From: Pseudomonas grimontii
Lineage (GTDB): Bacteria; Pseudomonadota; Gammaproteobacteria; Pseudomonadales; Pseudomonadaceae
Length of the DNA stretch: 58,991 bases
Direction: 5' to 3'
NCBI RefSeq assembly: GCF_007858185.1
Contig: NZ_VFES01000032.1
Location: 1-58,991, forward strand
Positions 34,599 through 43,207 of the stretch are shown one piece after another (position 1 is the first letter of the stretch; the number at the start of each line of letters is the position of its first letter). The notes under the pieces are model-generated. The model was not told the DNA's origin. It did not search any database and saw nothing but the letters and a program-made list of their open reading frames with translations. The position numbers and the translations under genes were made by a program.

Positions 34599-34886
34599 TC
34601 GTTCTCTGCATCAAACACCTGTCCGCGTGCCACGACGCTGGCAGGTACCAGGACCGTCCCCGGCGCCAATGATCAGCGGCGGCTTGAGCAAGGCACCGGG
34701 TTCGACGGTAGCGGTGCGGTGGATGGCGACTTCGTCCTTCACGCTGTACTCGTCGGCCGGCAGTCCGGCGAGCATCTGGCGAACAACGGCCGGCGCCTGG
34801 GCGACCAGGGCCCAAGGCGCCAAACCGGCCCAAGGAGCCAGGGGGGACTGAGCAATGTTGGCGATGTAGTCGGTGAGTCGAATCAA
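34595..34886 (-). pseudogene. Hexapeptide acyltransferase remnant
   Basis: The first 70 or so codons read as the start of an LpxA/GlmU-like left-handed beta-helix protein (MIRLTDYIANIAQSPLAPWA, VAIHRTATVEPGALLKPPLI). At IIGAG the frame changes to APGTVLVPASVVARGQVFD and a TAG at 34595-34597, which reads as the end of the same kind of protein. About 100 residues of the middle helix are missing, probably by deletion at a GC-rich microhomology. An intact sugar-nucleotide-type acyltransferase would be much longer, so this is inactive. Confidence 0.75.
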
Positions 34887-34975
34887 GGTCGAGCCCTCAC
34901 GTGGTCAGAGACGTTCAAGAAAACCAGCATTGCGATCATTCGACATCGAGTACAGCACTTTCAGACCCTCGCCCC

Positions 34976-36421
34976 TCACAAACCGCGCTTGCGCAACCAC
35001 TGCAAAAAGCCCTTCTTGACCGGCACCACCGGCGCCTCCTGGGTCAGGACCTGGGCGGCGTGCAGGCGGAAATCCAACAGCGCCTTCATTGCCTCGCCGA
35101 TGTCGTGACGTGCGTCCAGGCAGGGTTTCAGGTATTCATTCTCGATGCGATACAGCGTGCAAAACGTCTTGGCGGAAAAGTCCGCGAGCGCCGCCTGATC
35201 GGACAAGATCCCGGCCTCGCCAATCACTTCTCCCGGCCCCATGCGCCCTGCTTCGAATACATGGCCGCCCTTGGTCAACATCACCGAGACCACACCCGAC
35301 TCGACGATAAACAAATGATCGCTGACCTCCCCCGCCGGTAGGATCATCGCGCCGGCGCGGTAGGTGTGCAGGGTCATGTTCTGGCTGAAGGTGTCTTTCT
35401 CTTCCTGGCGCAAGGTGGAGAAAATCGACGAACGCTCCAGCAACGCCCGCGCGGCGGACATGGCCGGTGGCGCGCTGCTTTCGGTCGCGGACAGCACGCC
35501 CACGCCCGCCGCTTGCAGGTGCCGGAACGCCAGGTCATAGAGCTGGTTGCGCACCTCGCGTTTGAGGGCCATGGCCGGCACGAACCCGCTGATTTCATAC
35601 TCCACGCCGCCACTGGCGGAGGTCTTGAATGCCACGCTTGGCGCAGGTTTGGCCAATAACGGCCGGCAACCCTGCATCGCGCGCTCCAACGCTTCGATCA
35701 CGGTTTGCGGGCGTGCATGGGGGCTGACCTGCAGGCTGACCGCCAGGCCGAACATATCCGCCGGGCGCGAGAAGTTGATGATCTTGGCCTTGGCCGCCAG
35801 GGAGTTGGGGATCACCGCCAGGCTGCCCTGGGAGGTTTGCAGGCGCGTGGCGCGCCAGTCGATGTCGGTGACCCGCCCTTCGGTGCCATCGATGGAGATC
35901 CAGTCATCGATCTGATAAGGCTTGGTGGTGTTGAGGACGATCCCGGAAAACACATCGCTCAGGGTACTTTGCAACGCCAGGCCGACGATGATCGCCACTG
36001 CGCCGGAGGTGGCCAGCACGCCCTTGACCGGCAGGTCGAGCACGTAGGCCATGGCGGCGATGATCGCGATCAGGAAAATCACCGCGCCCATCAAGTCCTG
36101 CAACAACCGCCCGGTGTGGCCAACCCGCTGCATCATCACCGCACCCAGCAACACCGTCAGCGTGCGCGCGGCAAACAACCACCAGCCGATCTGCAAGGCC
36201 GTGGCGGCCAGGTGCAACGCGGTGTTGTCAGTGTAAGGCGCGAGTTGCATGGGGTTCATGCCGTCGTTGAACAGCACGGCACTGAACACCGCGAAGATCG
36301 CCAACCGCGCGGCCAGCTTCCAATTGGCCAGGTTGGCAGAGATCAGGCGCCACACGGCGATGTCGATAAAAATCAGCGCCACGGCGCACAGCATCGGGTG
36401 ATCAGCGATAAATGAGGGCAT
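34976..36421 (-). CDS. MscS channel with cyclic-nucleotide-binding domain
   Basis: 481 residues. Four to five N-terminal hydrophobic segments lead to the MscS pore helix and beta domain (VKGVLATSGAVAIIVGLALQ, STLSDVFSGIVLNTTKPYQI, IPNSLAAKAKIINFSRP). A C-terminal cyclic-nucleotide-binding fold follows at about 340-450 (AGEVSDHLFIVESGVVSVML, MGPGEVIGEAGIL). It is probably an inner-membrane channel modulated by cAMP or cGMP, or one that keeps only the fold. The ATG at 36421 with a GGAG site is preferred. The open frame upstream runs into REP sequence. Confidence 0.87.
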   Translation of the reverse strand: MPSFIADHPMLCAVALIFIDIAVWRLISANLANWKLAARLAIFAVFSAVLFNDGMNPMQLAPYTDNTALHLAATALQIGWWLFAARTLTVLLGAVMMQRVGHTGRLLQDLMGAVIFLIAIIAAMAYVLDLPVKGVLATSGAVAIIVGLALQSTLSDVFSGIVLNTTKPYQIDDWISIDGTEGRVTDIDWRATRLQTSQGSLAVIPNSLAAKAKIINFSRPADMFGLAVSLQVSPHARPQTVIEALERAMQGCRPLLAKPAPSVAFKTSASGGVEYEISGFVPAMALKREVRNQLYDLAFRHLQAAGVGVLSATESSAPPAMSAARALLERSSIFSTLRQEEKDTFSQNMTLHTYRAGAMILPAGEVSDHLFIVESGVVSVMLTKGGHVFEAGRMGPGEVIGEAGILSDQAALADFSAKTFCTLYRIENEYLKPCLDARHDIGEAMKALLDFRLHAAQVLTQEAPVVPVKKGFLQWLRKRGL

Positions 36422-36536
36422 CCAGGCGACTCCAGGGCGAATGACGGGAAGATCGCATGAAATAGAGATTGCGCAAACAAAATGTCGTGCTGCGCAATGG
36501 TAGTGAACAGGCTTGTTGTGGTGAACGGGCTTGTTG

Positions 36537-36669
36537 TGGCGAGCGGGCTTGCCCCGCGTTGGGGCGCGAAGCGGCCCTGAAACCATCCGCTTCGGAATGT
36601 CTGGAAAACCGCGTCGAGCTTATTGGGGCTGCTGCGCAGCCCAACGCGGGGCAAGCCCGCTCGCCACAG
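36537..36669. repeat. REPIN (inverted REP pair)
   Basis: GTGGCGAGCGGGCTTGCCCC at 36537-36556 and its complement ending at 36668, with partial extra copies on both sides (about 36518-36536 and 36670-36685). The region 36422-36756 holds only these repeats. Confidence 0.85.
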
Positions 36670-36756
36670 CAAGCCCGCTCGTCACAAAAAGTCGGCTGCC
36701 ATAACAACTCAGCTCATCACATAAAACCTGCCCCCACAGGTTTTTAGGGTGAACCG

Positions 36757-37623
36757 TCAAGCGTCCATCCGCCCAAACTTACCCGATTGGAAATCCGCAA
36801 ACGCCTGGTGAATCTCCTGCTCGGTATTCATCACAAACGGTCCATGCCCAACGATAGGTTCGTCAATCGGTTCGCCACTGAGCAGCAGCACCTTGGCGTC
36901 GTCGTTGGACTCCAGGGTGAGTTGGCGGCCATCGCGTTCGAACAACGCCAGTTGGCCTTGGCGTGCGACTTCTTCGCCGTTGACCAGCACCGTGCCGCGC
37001 AGGATCACCAGGGCGGTGTTGCGTCCGGCGTGCAGGTCCAGGGTGACGGGCTTGCCGGCGTTGAGGCGCAGGTCCCACACGTCAATCGGGGTGAACGTAC
37101 GGGCCGGGCCCTGGGTGCCGGCGAATTCACCGGCGATCAGGCGCAGGTGGCCGGCGTCGTTGGCCAAGGGCAACACGGGAATATCGCCGTCGACGATGGT
37201 CTGGTAACCCGCGTCGGCCATTTTGTCCTTGGCGGGCAGGTTAACCCACAGTTGCACCATCTCCATCACGCCGCCGCTGCGGGCGAAGGCTTCGGAGTGG
37301 AATTCCTCGTGGAGGATGCCCTTGGCGGCGGTCATCCATTGCACGTCACCCGGGCCGATGGTACCGCCGGCGCCGGTGGAGTCGCGGTGTTCGACTTCGC
37401 CGTCGTAGACGATGGTCACGGTTTCAAAACCGCGATGGGGGTGCTGGCCAACACCGCGACGTTGGTCTGTCGGGGTAAAATCGGCCGGGCCGGCGTGGTC
37501 CAGGAGCAGGAATGGGCTGATGTGCTTGCCCATCGAGTCGTAGGAAAACAGCGTACGCACGGGGAAGCCGTCGCCGACCCAATGGGCGCGAGGGCTGGTG
37601 TAGATGCCGATGAGTTTTTTCAT
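36757..37623 (-). CDS. Pirin-family protein
   Basis: A 288-residue bicupin of the pirin family. The N-terminal cupin has the metal-binding set in HPHRGFETVTIVYDGEVEHRD, followed by GDVQWMTAAKGILHEE. The C-terminal cupin includes NTALVILRGTVLVNGEE. Bacterial relatives act as quercetinases or as redox-linked regulators, and no specific role can be read here. The ATG at 37623 has a strong GGAGG site. Confidence 0.88.
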   Translation of the reverse strand: MKKLIGIYTSPRAHWVGDGFPVRTLFSYDSMGKHISPFLLLDHAGPADFTPTDQRRGVGQHPHRGFETVTIVYDGEVEHRDSTGAGGTIGPGDVQWMTAAKGILHEEFHSEAFARSGGVMEMVQLWVNLPAKDKMADAGYQTIVDGDIPVLPLANDAGHLRLIAGEFAGTQGPARTFTPIDVWDLRLNAGKPVTLDLHAGRNTALVILRGTVLVNGEEVARQGQLALFERDGRQLTLESNDDAKVLLLSGEPIDEPIVGHGPFVMNTEQEIHQAFADFQSGKFGRMDA

Positions 37624-37742
37624 GGTAGTCCTCCAAAGTGCATACACCTTAAAACTCGCAGCAATTTGGCGCTAGACGGTAAAAACAACCTGGATCGTCC
37701 TACTGACAGGACGGTATACCGCCGCATCCGCACAAAAACAGC

Positions 37743-37761
37743 GTTAATGATAATGACTCGT
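37743..37761. promoter_or_regulatory. Fur-like box before the two-component genes
   Basis: GTTAATGATAATGACTCGT matches the Fur 19-mer at 13 positions, including the full AATGATAAT block. It lies about 42 bp before the response-regulator start. Confidence 0.6.
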
Positions 37762-37802
37762 AGTAATATCCGCCCTCTCCCGCTCAACCCTCGAGGGCTG
37801 CA

Positions 37803-38546
37803 ATGCCGTTTGCCCCTGCGCCTGTCGCACCGCGCGTACTGGTGGTGGATGACCACCGCAAGATTCGCGAACCCTTGGCCACGTACCTGCGGCGCCACAC
37901 CTTTGAGGTGCGCACCGCTGAAGACGCGGCCGGCATGTGGCAATTGCTCAAGACCCAGGCGTTCGATGTGGTGGTGCTCGACGTGCTGTTGCCGGATGGC
38001 GATGGCTTTGAGTTATGCAACCAGTTGCATCGGCGCAGCAACACCCCGGTGATCCTGCTGACCGCCCGCGACACCGCCGCCGACCGCGTGCGCGGCCTGG
38101 ACCTGGGTGCCGACGATTACGTCACCAAGCCGTTCGAACCCCGGGAGCTGGTGGCGCGTATCAACAGCGTGCTGCGCCGTCAGGGCCGCGCGACCGGCCC
38201 CACCGCGCCTAGCACTGGCGCACGGGCCTATCAGTTTGCCGGCTGGCACTTCAGCGTGACCAGCGCCACCTTGCGCCGCGAGGGCAGCCCGGCCATCCAG
38301 CTCAGCACTGCCGAAAGCCGGCTGTTGCAGGTGTTCCTCGTCCACCCCAACACCCTACTGCCTCGCGAACGCCTGATCGACCTCACCGCCGCCACCGACA
38401 GCGATGTCAGCGACCGCGCCATCGACCGGCAAGTCAGCCGCCTGCGCCGCAAGCTGGCCCAGGGCGATGCCTCCCCGGAACTGTTGCGCACCATCTGGGG
38501 CGGCGGCTATCTATTGGCGGCCGAGGTCAGCGAATGCACCCCTTGA
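37803..38546 (+). CDS. OmpR-family response regulator
   Basis: 247 residues. The receiver domain (about 12-125) has the phosphorylated Asp60 in VVVLDVLLPDG and the switch Lys in DDYVTKPFEPREL. A C-terminal winged-helix DNA-binding domain follows (about 150-245; SDVSDRAIDRQVSRLRRKL, IWGGGYLL). It overlaps the histidine kinase gene by 13 bases. A Fur-like box upstream and a convergent TonB receptor suggest control of siderophore uptake, in the manner of PfeRS. That role is inferred. Confidence 0.87.
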   Translation: MPFAPAPVAPRVLVVDDHRKIREPLATYLRRHTFEVRTAEDAAGMWQLLKTQAFDVVVLDVLLPDGDGFELCNQLHRRSNTPVILLTARDTAADRVRGLDLGADDYVTKPFEPRELVARINSVLRRQGRATGPTAPSTGARAYQFAGWHFSVTSATLRREGSPAIQLSTAESRLLQVFLVHPNTLLPRERLIDLTAATDSDVSDRAIDRQVSRLRRKLAQGDASPELLRTIWGGGYLLAAEVSECTP

Positions 38547-39925
38547 GCCGGCTGTGGCCGCGCACCTTGGCACGGCAGTTGAGCCTGTTGTTGCTGCTGG
38601 CCTTGCTGGCGTCGAACGCGATTGCGATGTTGTTTTTGCAACGCACCGGCAGCCTGATCCACCCGCTGTCGCGCAGTTTCAGCCTGGAACGCCTGGGGAT
38701 TGCGCATCACACGGCAATCGACCTGACCCCGAGTGAAACCGCGCACCTGCTGGCCGGCATGAGCACCGAAGACACGCGCTTCTGGATCGGCCCCACGCCG
38801 GAGGTGGCGCCGTTTGCACAGCGCCCGGAAGAACAGCGCCTGACCAACGAGCTGCGCGACCAATTACAGCTGGATAACACTGCCGCCATTGGCATGCAGT
38901 TGGAACGCATCAGCGGCGCCGACGCCCGCACCCATGTGTTCAGCCCCGCCGGCTGGGCGCCGTTGCGCCTGCGCAGCAGCGTGCCGCTGCCCAACGGTAG
39001 CTACCTGAATGCCGTGCAATACCCCGCCGGCGCCTATGAATGGGGCCGCGTCCTGGCCTACAGCCTGCCTGTAACCACCCTGCCGGTGCTGCTGATCGTG
39101 ATGTTTTTCATTGCCCGCGTGGTGCGCCCGATCAAGACCCTGGCCCAGGCCACCGAGCGCGTCAGCCGGGGTGAATGGATCGCGCCGCTGCCGGAAACCG
39201 GCCCACAGGAAGCCCGCGACCTCACTGCCGCCTTCAACACCATGCAGGCCAATCTTGCCCGGCATGTCGAAGGCCGCACGCGGATGCTCGCAGCGGTCAG
39301 TCATGACTTGAACACGCCGATCACCGAACTGCGCCTGCAGGTGGAATTGCTGGAGTCCGGCGCAGCCCGCGATGACATGCTCGAAAGCCTCGCCGAACTG
39401 AGCGCGATGGTGCGTGAAACCCTGAATTTCGTGCGCGACGACGCGGTGCAGGAAGCGACTGCCACGCTGTCGTTGAGCGATCTGCTGGATGACCTGGCCA
39501 AGCGTTACCAACGCCTGCGACAGCCCGTCACCTGGGCCGGCGCACCACCGTTGCTGCTGACCTGCCGCCCGCTGGCGCTCAAGCGTGCACTGACCAACCT
39601 GATCGACAACGCCCTGCGCCACGCCGGTGATGCCGACCTGCGCCTGGTCCGCGAGGACAACGGCTGGCTGCGCATCGAGATTCTCGACCACGGCCAGGGC
39701 TTGCCCGAAGCGTGGTTGAGCAAAGTCTTCGAGCCCTTCGTGCAACGGGGTGTCAGTGACGGCGGCGTGGGGTTGGGCCTGGCGATCGCACGGTCGTGCA
39801 TCCAGGCCCATGGCGGTGAGCTGGTGCTGGAAAATCGCCCACCGGCCGGCTTGTGCGCGGTGGTGCGATTGCCCGCAGCGCTTCAGAAGTTGAGCGTGGC
39901 GCCCATCCACAGGGTGCGGCCGTAG
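38534..39925 (+). CDS. Sensor histidine kinase
   Basis: 463 residues. There is an N-terminal membrane helix, a periplasmic sensor region of about 130 residues, and a second helix near residue 175-195. A HAMP region follows (RVVRPIKTLAQATERVSRGE), then the phosphoacceptor His257 in VSHDLNTPITELRL, the N-box NLIDNALRHAG and the G-box GVGLGLAIAR. It is the partner of the regulator just upstream. Its last 14 codons overlap the 3' end of the TonB receptor gene on the other strand. Confidence 0.88.
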   Translation: MHPLSRLWPRTLARQLSLLLLLALLASNAIAMLFLQRTGSLIHPLSRSFSLERLGIAHHTAIDLTPSETAHLLAGMSTEDTRFWIGPTPEVAPFAQRPEEQRLTNELRDQLQLDNTAAIGMQLERISGADARTHVFSPAGWAPLRLRSSVPLPNGSYLNAVQYPAGAYEWGRVLAYSLPVTTLPVLLIVMFFIARVVRPIKTLAQATERVSRGEWIAPLPETGPQEARDLTAAFNTMQANLARHVEGRTRMLAAVSHDLNTPITELRLQVELLESGAARDDMLESLAELSAMVRETLNFVRDDAVQEATATLSLSDLLDDLAKRYQRLRQPVTWAGAPPLLLTCRPLALKRALTNLIDNALRHAGDADLRLVREDNGWLRIEILDHGQGLPEAWLSKVFEPFVQRGVSDGGVGLGLAIARSCIQAHGGELVLENRPPAGLCAVVRLPAALQKLSVAPIHRVRP

Positions 39926-41823
39926 TTCACCGTGCCGTAGGTTTCATCGTCCAGGCGCTTGTCGGTGAGGTTGTTGAGGGAGGCGTTGAGGGTCAACGAA
40001 TCGTTCACGTCGTAGGAGCCGCCCAGGTCGGCGGTGGTGTAGCCCGGCGCCGGTTCGTCGGTGGTAAGGGTGTTGCCGGTTTCCTCGCCGTAGTAGCTCA
40101 GCGAGGCCCAGGCCTGGGTGCGATCGTTGAGGGTCCATTCGGTGCGCAGATTGGCTTTTTGCTCAGGGGTGAGGGCCAGGGGCGCGCCTTTGTTGGCGCC
40201 GCTTTTCTGTTCGGAGTCGGTGTAGGTGTAGTTGGCCTTGAGCAGCACGCTGGGGTTGATGTCCCACTGGCCGTTGAGCTCAACGCCCTGGATGATCGCC
40301 TTGTCGACGTTGACCCGCTCCATGACGGTGTAGCCGTTCCAGCGCCGGTCGGTGGTGACGGTAGAGAGCTTGTCCTGGAAGTCGTTGTAGAACAGCGTCA
40401 CGCCGCCGGACAGGTTGTCGCGGTTGCTCCACAGCGCCGAGACTTCATAGTTGGTGCTGGTCTCGGGCTTGAGGTCCGGGTTACCGAACATCACGAAGCG
40501 GTTGCGGCGCAGGTAGGCATAATCCTCAACCACCGCACGCAACTCAGGGGCCTTAAAGCCACGTGCAACACCACCCTTGAACGTCCACTGCTCAGTGGCG
40601 CGCCACACGCCGTAGACCCGCGGGCTGACGTGGGCGCCGTACTCTTCGTGTTCATCCAGGCGCAGGCCGGTGGTCAGCGCGAAGCTGTCGGTCATCGACC
40701 ATTCGTTTTCCGCGAACAGGGCTTTTTGCACGACCGAGAATTTATAGTCGACGCGGTCACCGAGGCCCTGGTTCCAGTCGGTCAGCTCGCTTTTATTCCA
40801 TTGCACGCCCACGGTGCTGACGTTGCGGGTGGTGGGCACCACCAGCTTGGCGTCGAACACGGTGTTCTTGATCTCGGGTTTGCGCCCGTAGATGTCGGTT
40901 TGCGCCGGCGTCGCCTTGCCTTCGCGGGTAGAGGTTTCCTGGGACAGGGCGATGTCCGAGGTGGCCCAGCCCCAGCGGCCCTGATACGACAGCGACCAGT
41001 GATCGCGGTTGTTTTCCTGCTCGCGGCTGGCCCAGTTGGCGCTCATGCCGTCGCCATTTTTCAAGCGCGTGGCGCCGGCTTCCAACAGGATGTCGTGGTC
41101 GAGGGTCGGGGTGAAGGCGAGGCGCGCGGTGAGGTCGCGGTGGTCGGCCTTGCTGAAGCCATTGGTCTGCTCGATGTCGTCATCGGCTTGGCGGTCCAGG
41201 TAGCGGCCCCACACCTGCAAACCGAGGAAATCTTCCTTGAGCGGGCCGCTGAGGTAGAACTGGGTCTGGCGTGCATTGCCCTGGTCGCTGTGCTGACGCG
41301 CCGAGTAGTCATACCCGATGGAGCCGCCCCAAGTCGGTGAGACCTTGCGTGTGATCACGTTGATCACCCCGCCGATAGCATCCGAGCCGTACAGCGACGA
41401 CATCGGCCCGCGCACCACTTCGATACGCTCGATGGCCGCGGCGGGTGGCACAAAGCTCTGTTCGTAGCCACTGTTGCCGTTGACCCGCGATTCCCGCGCG
41501 CTCTGGCGTTTTCCGTCGACCATGATCAGGGTGTAGTCGGCCGGCATGCCACGGATGGAGATGTCGGTTTCATTCGCGCCGCCGTTGACCGTCACGCCTT
41601 CCACGTCTTTAACCGCGTCACCGAGGTCACGGTAGGACTTGCGGCGCAATTGCTCGCCATCGATCACGGTGACCGAGGCCGGCGCGTCTTCCACGCTTTG
41701 TGCAAAACCGGATGCGGTCACCACTACATCATTGAGTTCCAGTGCAACAGGCTCATCCGCGTGGGCATGAAGACTGGCGGCAACCAGCAGGGCCAGGGGC
41801 GAGAAACGAAAAGCAGGCAGCAT
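39883..41823 (-). CDS. TonB-dependent siderophore-type receptor
   Basis: A 646-residue outer-membrane receptor. A signal peptide (LALLVAASLHAHADEP) is followed by a TonB box-like region (LNDVVVTASG), then a plug domain (SVTVIDGEQL, SIRGMPADYTLIMVDGKRQ, VVRGPMSSLYGSDAIGGVIN). The 22-strand barrel ends in GRTLWMGATLNF with a terminal Phe. It resembles FepA/CirA-type catecholate receptors, but the ligand is not certain. The ATG at 41823 has a GAAGG site and a Fur-like box upstream. Confidence 0.88.
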   Translation of the reverse strand: MLPAFRFSPLALLVAASLHAHADEPVALELNDVVVTASGFAQSVEDAPASVTVIDGEQLRRKSYRDLGDAVKDVEGVTVNGGANETDISIRGMPADYTLIMVDGKRQSARESRVNGNSGYEQSFVPPAAAIERIEVVRGPMSSLYGSDAIGGVINVITRKVSPTWGGSIGYDYSARQHSDQGNARQTQFYLSGPLKEDFLGLQVWGRYLDRQADDDIEQTNGFSKADHRDLTARLAFTPTLDHDILLEAGATRLKNGDGMSANWASREQENNRDHWSLSYQGRWGWATSDIALSQETSTREGKATPAQTDIYGRKPEIKNTVFDAKLVVPTTRNVSTVGVQWNKSELTDWNQGLGDRVDYKFSVVQKALFAENEWSMTDSFALTTGLRLDEHEEYGAHVSPRVYGVWRATEQWTFKGGVARGFKAPELRAVVEDYAYLRRNRFVMFGNPDLKPETSTNYEVSALWSNRDNLSGGVTLFYNDFQDKLSTVTTDRRWNGYTVMERVNVDKAIIQGVELNGQWDINPSVLLKANYTYTDSEQKSGANKGAPLALTPEQKANLRTEWTLNDRTQAWASLSYYGEETGNTLTTDEPAPGYTTADLGGSYDVNDSLTLNASLNNLTDKRLDDETYGTVNYGRTLWMGATLNF

Positions 41824-41852
41824 GGGCGAAGACCTTCGGATTAGACTCAAAA

Positions 41853-41871
41853 GAGAATCGTAATCATCCAG
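41853..41871. promoter_or_regulatory. Fur-like box before the receptor
   Basis: GAGAATCGTAATCATCCAG matches the Fur 19-mer at about 11-12 positions and contains the TAATCAT core. It lies 30 bp before the receptor start, where Fur would block transcription. Confidence 0.5.
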
Positions 41872-41901
41872 CCCCGAATAACTTGGACAAAGTGTGACAA
41901 C

Positions 41902-43107
41902 TCAAGCCGCCGCGACCTCGGCAGTACGGCGCTCACGCAGCAGATGGAAGGCCACGAAGGCCGTCACGGCAAAACACGCCTGGATGATGATCATCGGCGT
42001 GGCACTGCCGTCGCGCAGATGGCTCAGCAACAGGCCACTGCAAGTCGCGCCGAACATCTGCGCAAAGCCCATCAAGCCCGCCGCCAAACCGGCGCGGTGA
42101 GCGTTGGGCATTACCCCGCCGGTCACAGACCCGGGCAATACCAGGCCACCGCCGAGGGTCGCCAGCGCAATCGGAATATCCAGGCCCAGTACCGACAGGC
42201 CAAACAGCGCATAAATCACCAGCGCGGCAATCCCGCCAATGGCCACCAGCGTCACGCCCATCGCCACAATCCGTTGCGGCCCCAGGCGCAGGATGTTGCG
42301 CCGGGCGTAGGTGGAACCAATGATCAGCATTGACACGATCACGCCAAAATTGATGCCGTACTCCAGGCTGCTCAGGCCCAACAGGTGGATGAACACCGCC
42401 GAGGAACCGGCGATCACCGCGAACATGGCGCCATAGGTGCACGCCAGCGCCACGGCGAACGCGCGGTACTGGCGGCCCTTGAGCAAATCCAGGTATTGCC
42501 CGCCGAGGGTGCGCCAGTGGCCCGCCTTGGGGTCGAGGGCGTGGTTGCTCTCGCGAAAGAACAGCAGCGCCAGCAGCAACACCACACTGCCAATCACCAG
42601 TGCCAGCAGGATCGGCGCCTGCCAGCCCAGCAGCTTGATCAGCAGGCCGCCGACCATCGGGGCAACGACGATGGCATAGAGCATGCCGATCATGGTCAGC
42701 GCCAGCGCCGGCCCCGCTTCGGCCTTCCACACGTCACGCACCACAGTCCGCGCCAATACCAATGCGGCGCAGGCACCGAGGCCTTGCAGCACGCGGGCGG
42801 CGATGAATTGGTGGATGTCGTGGACCAGCAACATCGACAGCGTCGCCAGCACATACAACAGCAACCCGCCGATCAGCACCGGGCGGCGGCCGATACGGTC
42901 CGACAGCGGGCCGAACGCCAGTTGCCCCAGGCCAAAGGCGGCGACAAACGCCGACAGTGCCATCAGCGCCGAACCCGGCGGAGCCAGCAATGCATGCTCG
43001 ATCACACCCAAGCCTGGGATGATCAATTGGGTCGAGACTTCACCCAGTGCCGTCAGAGCCACGAGTAAAAACAATAAGCGTCGCGATGGGGCCGGGGCGT
43101 TCGACAT
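41902..43107 (-). CDS. Bcr/CflA-type MFS drug transporter
   Basis: A 401-residue 12-helix major facilitator. The motif-A loop GPLSDRIGRRPVLIGGLLLY and the motif C-like ALVLARTVVRDVWKAEAG fit the Bcr/CflA drug:proton antiporter family. It is divergent from an RND efflux operon, with a perfect inverted repeat in the shared promoter region, so both pumps may answer to one repressor. Substrate unknown. Confidence 0.85.
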   Translation of the reverse strand: MSNAPAPSRRLLFLLVALTALGEVSTQLIIPGLGVIEHALLAPPGSALMALSAFVAAFGLGQLAFGPLSDRIGRRPVLIGGLLLYVLATLSMLLVHDIHQFIAARVLQGLGACAALVLARTVVRDVWKAEAGPALALTMIGMLYAIVVAPMVGGLLIKLLGWQAPILLALVIGSVVLLLALLFFRESNHALDPKAGHWRTLGGQYLDLLKGRQYRAFAVALACTYGAMFAVIAGSSAVFIHLLGLSSLEYGINFGVIVSMLIIGSTYARRNILRLGPQRIVAMGVTLVAIGGIAALVIYALFGLSVLGLDIPIALATLGGGLVLPGSVTGGVMPNAHRAGLAAGLMGFAQMFGATCSGLLLSHLRDGSATPMIIIQACFAVTAFVAFHLLRERRTAEVAAA

Positions 43108-43157
43108 GGGGATTTTCCGGGGCTGGATTTATTTATATTTCGACCATAATATGCGTA

Positions 43158-43179
43158 AAAAATTATGTCCATAATTTTT
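43158..43179. promoter_or_regulatory. Perfect inverted repeat between two efflux operons
   Basis: AAAAATTATG and CATAATTTTT are perfect 10-bp arms around TC. A related CATAATATGCG lies just upstream at about 43145-43155. The dyad sits between the divergent MFS and RND genes, 28 bp before the membrane-fusion gene. It is a strong operator candidate for a TetR- or MarR-type repressor, none of which is encoded beside it. Confidence 0.6.
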
Positions 43180-43207
43180 GGCCCAATGGTTACCCCCGGA
43201 GCCCGAC

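Noticed and set aside
36518..36690. Possible CRISPR array from repeated GAGCGGGCTTG units
   Set aside because: The units are palindromic REP copies in inverted orientation without regular spacers or cas genes.
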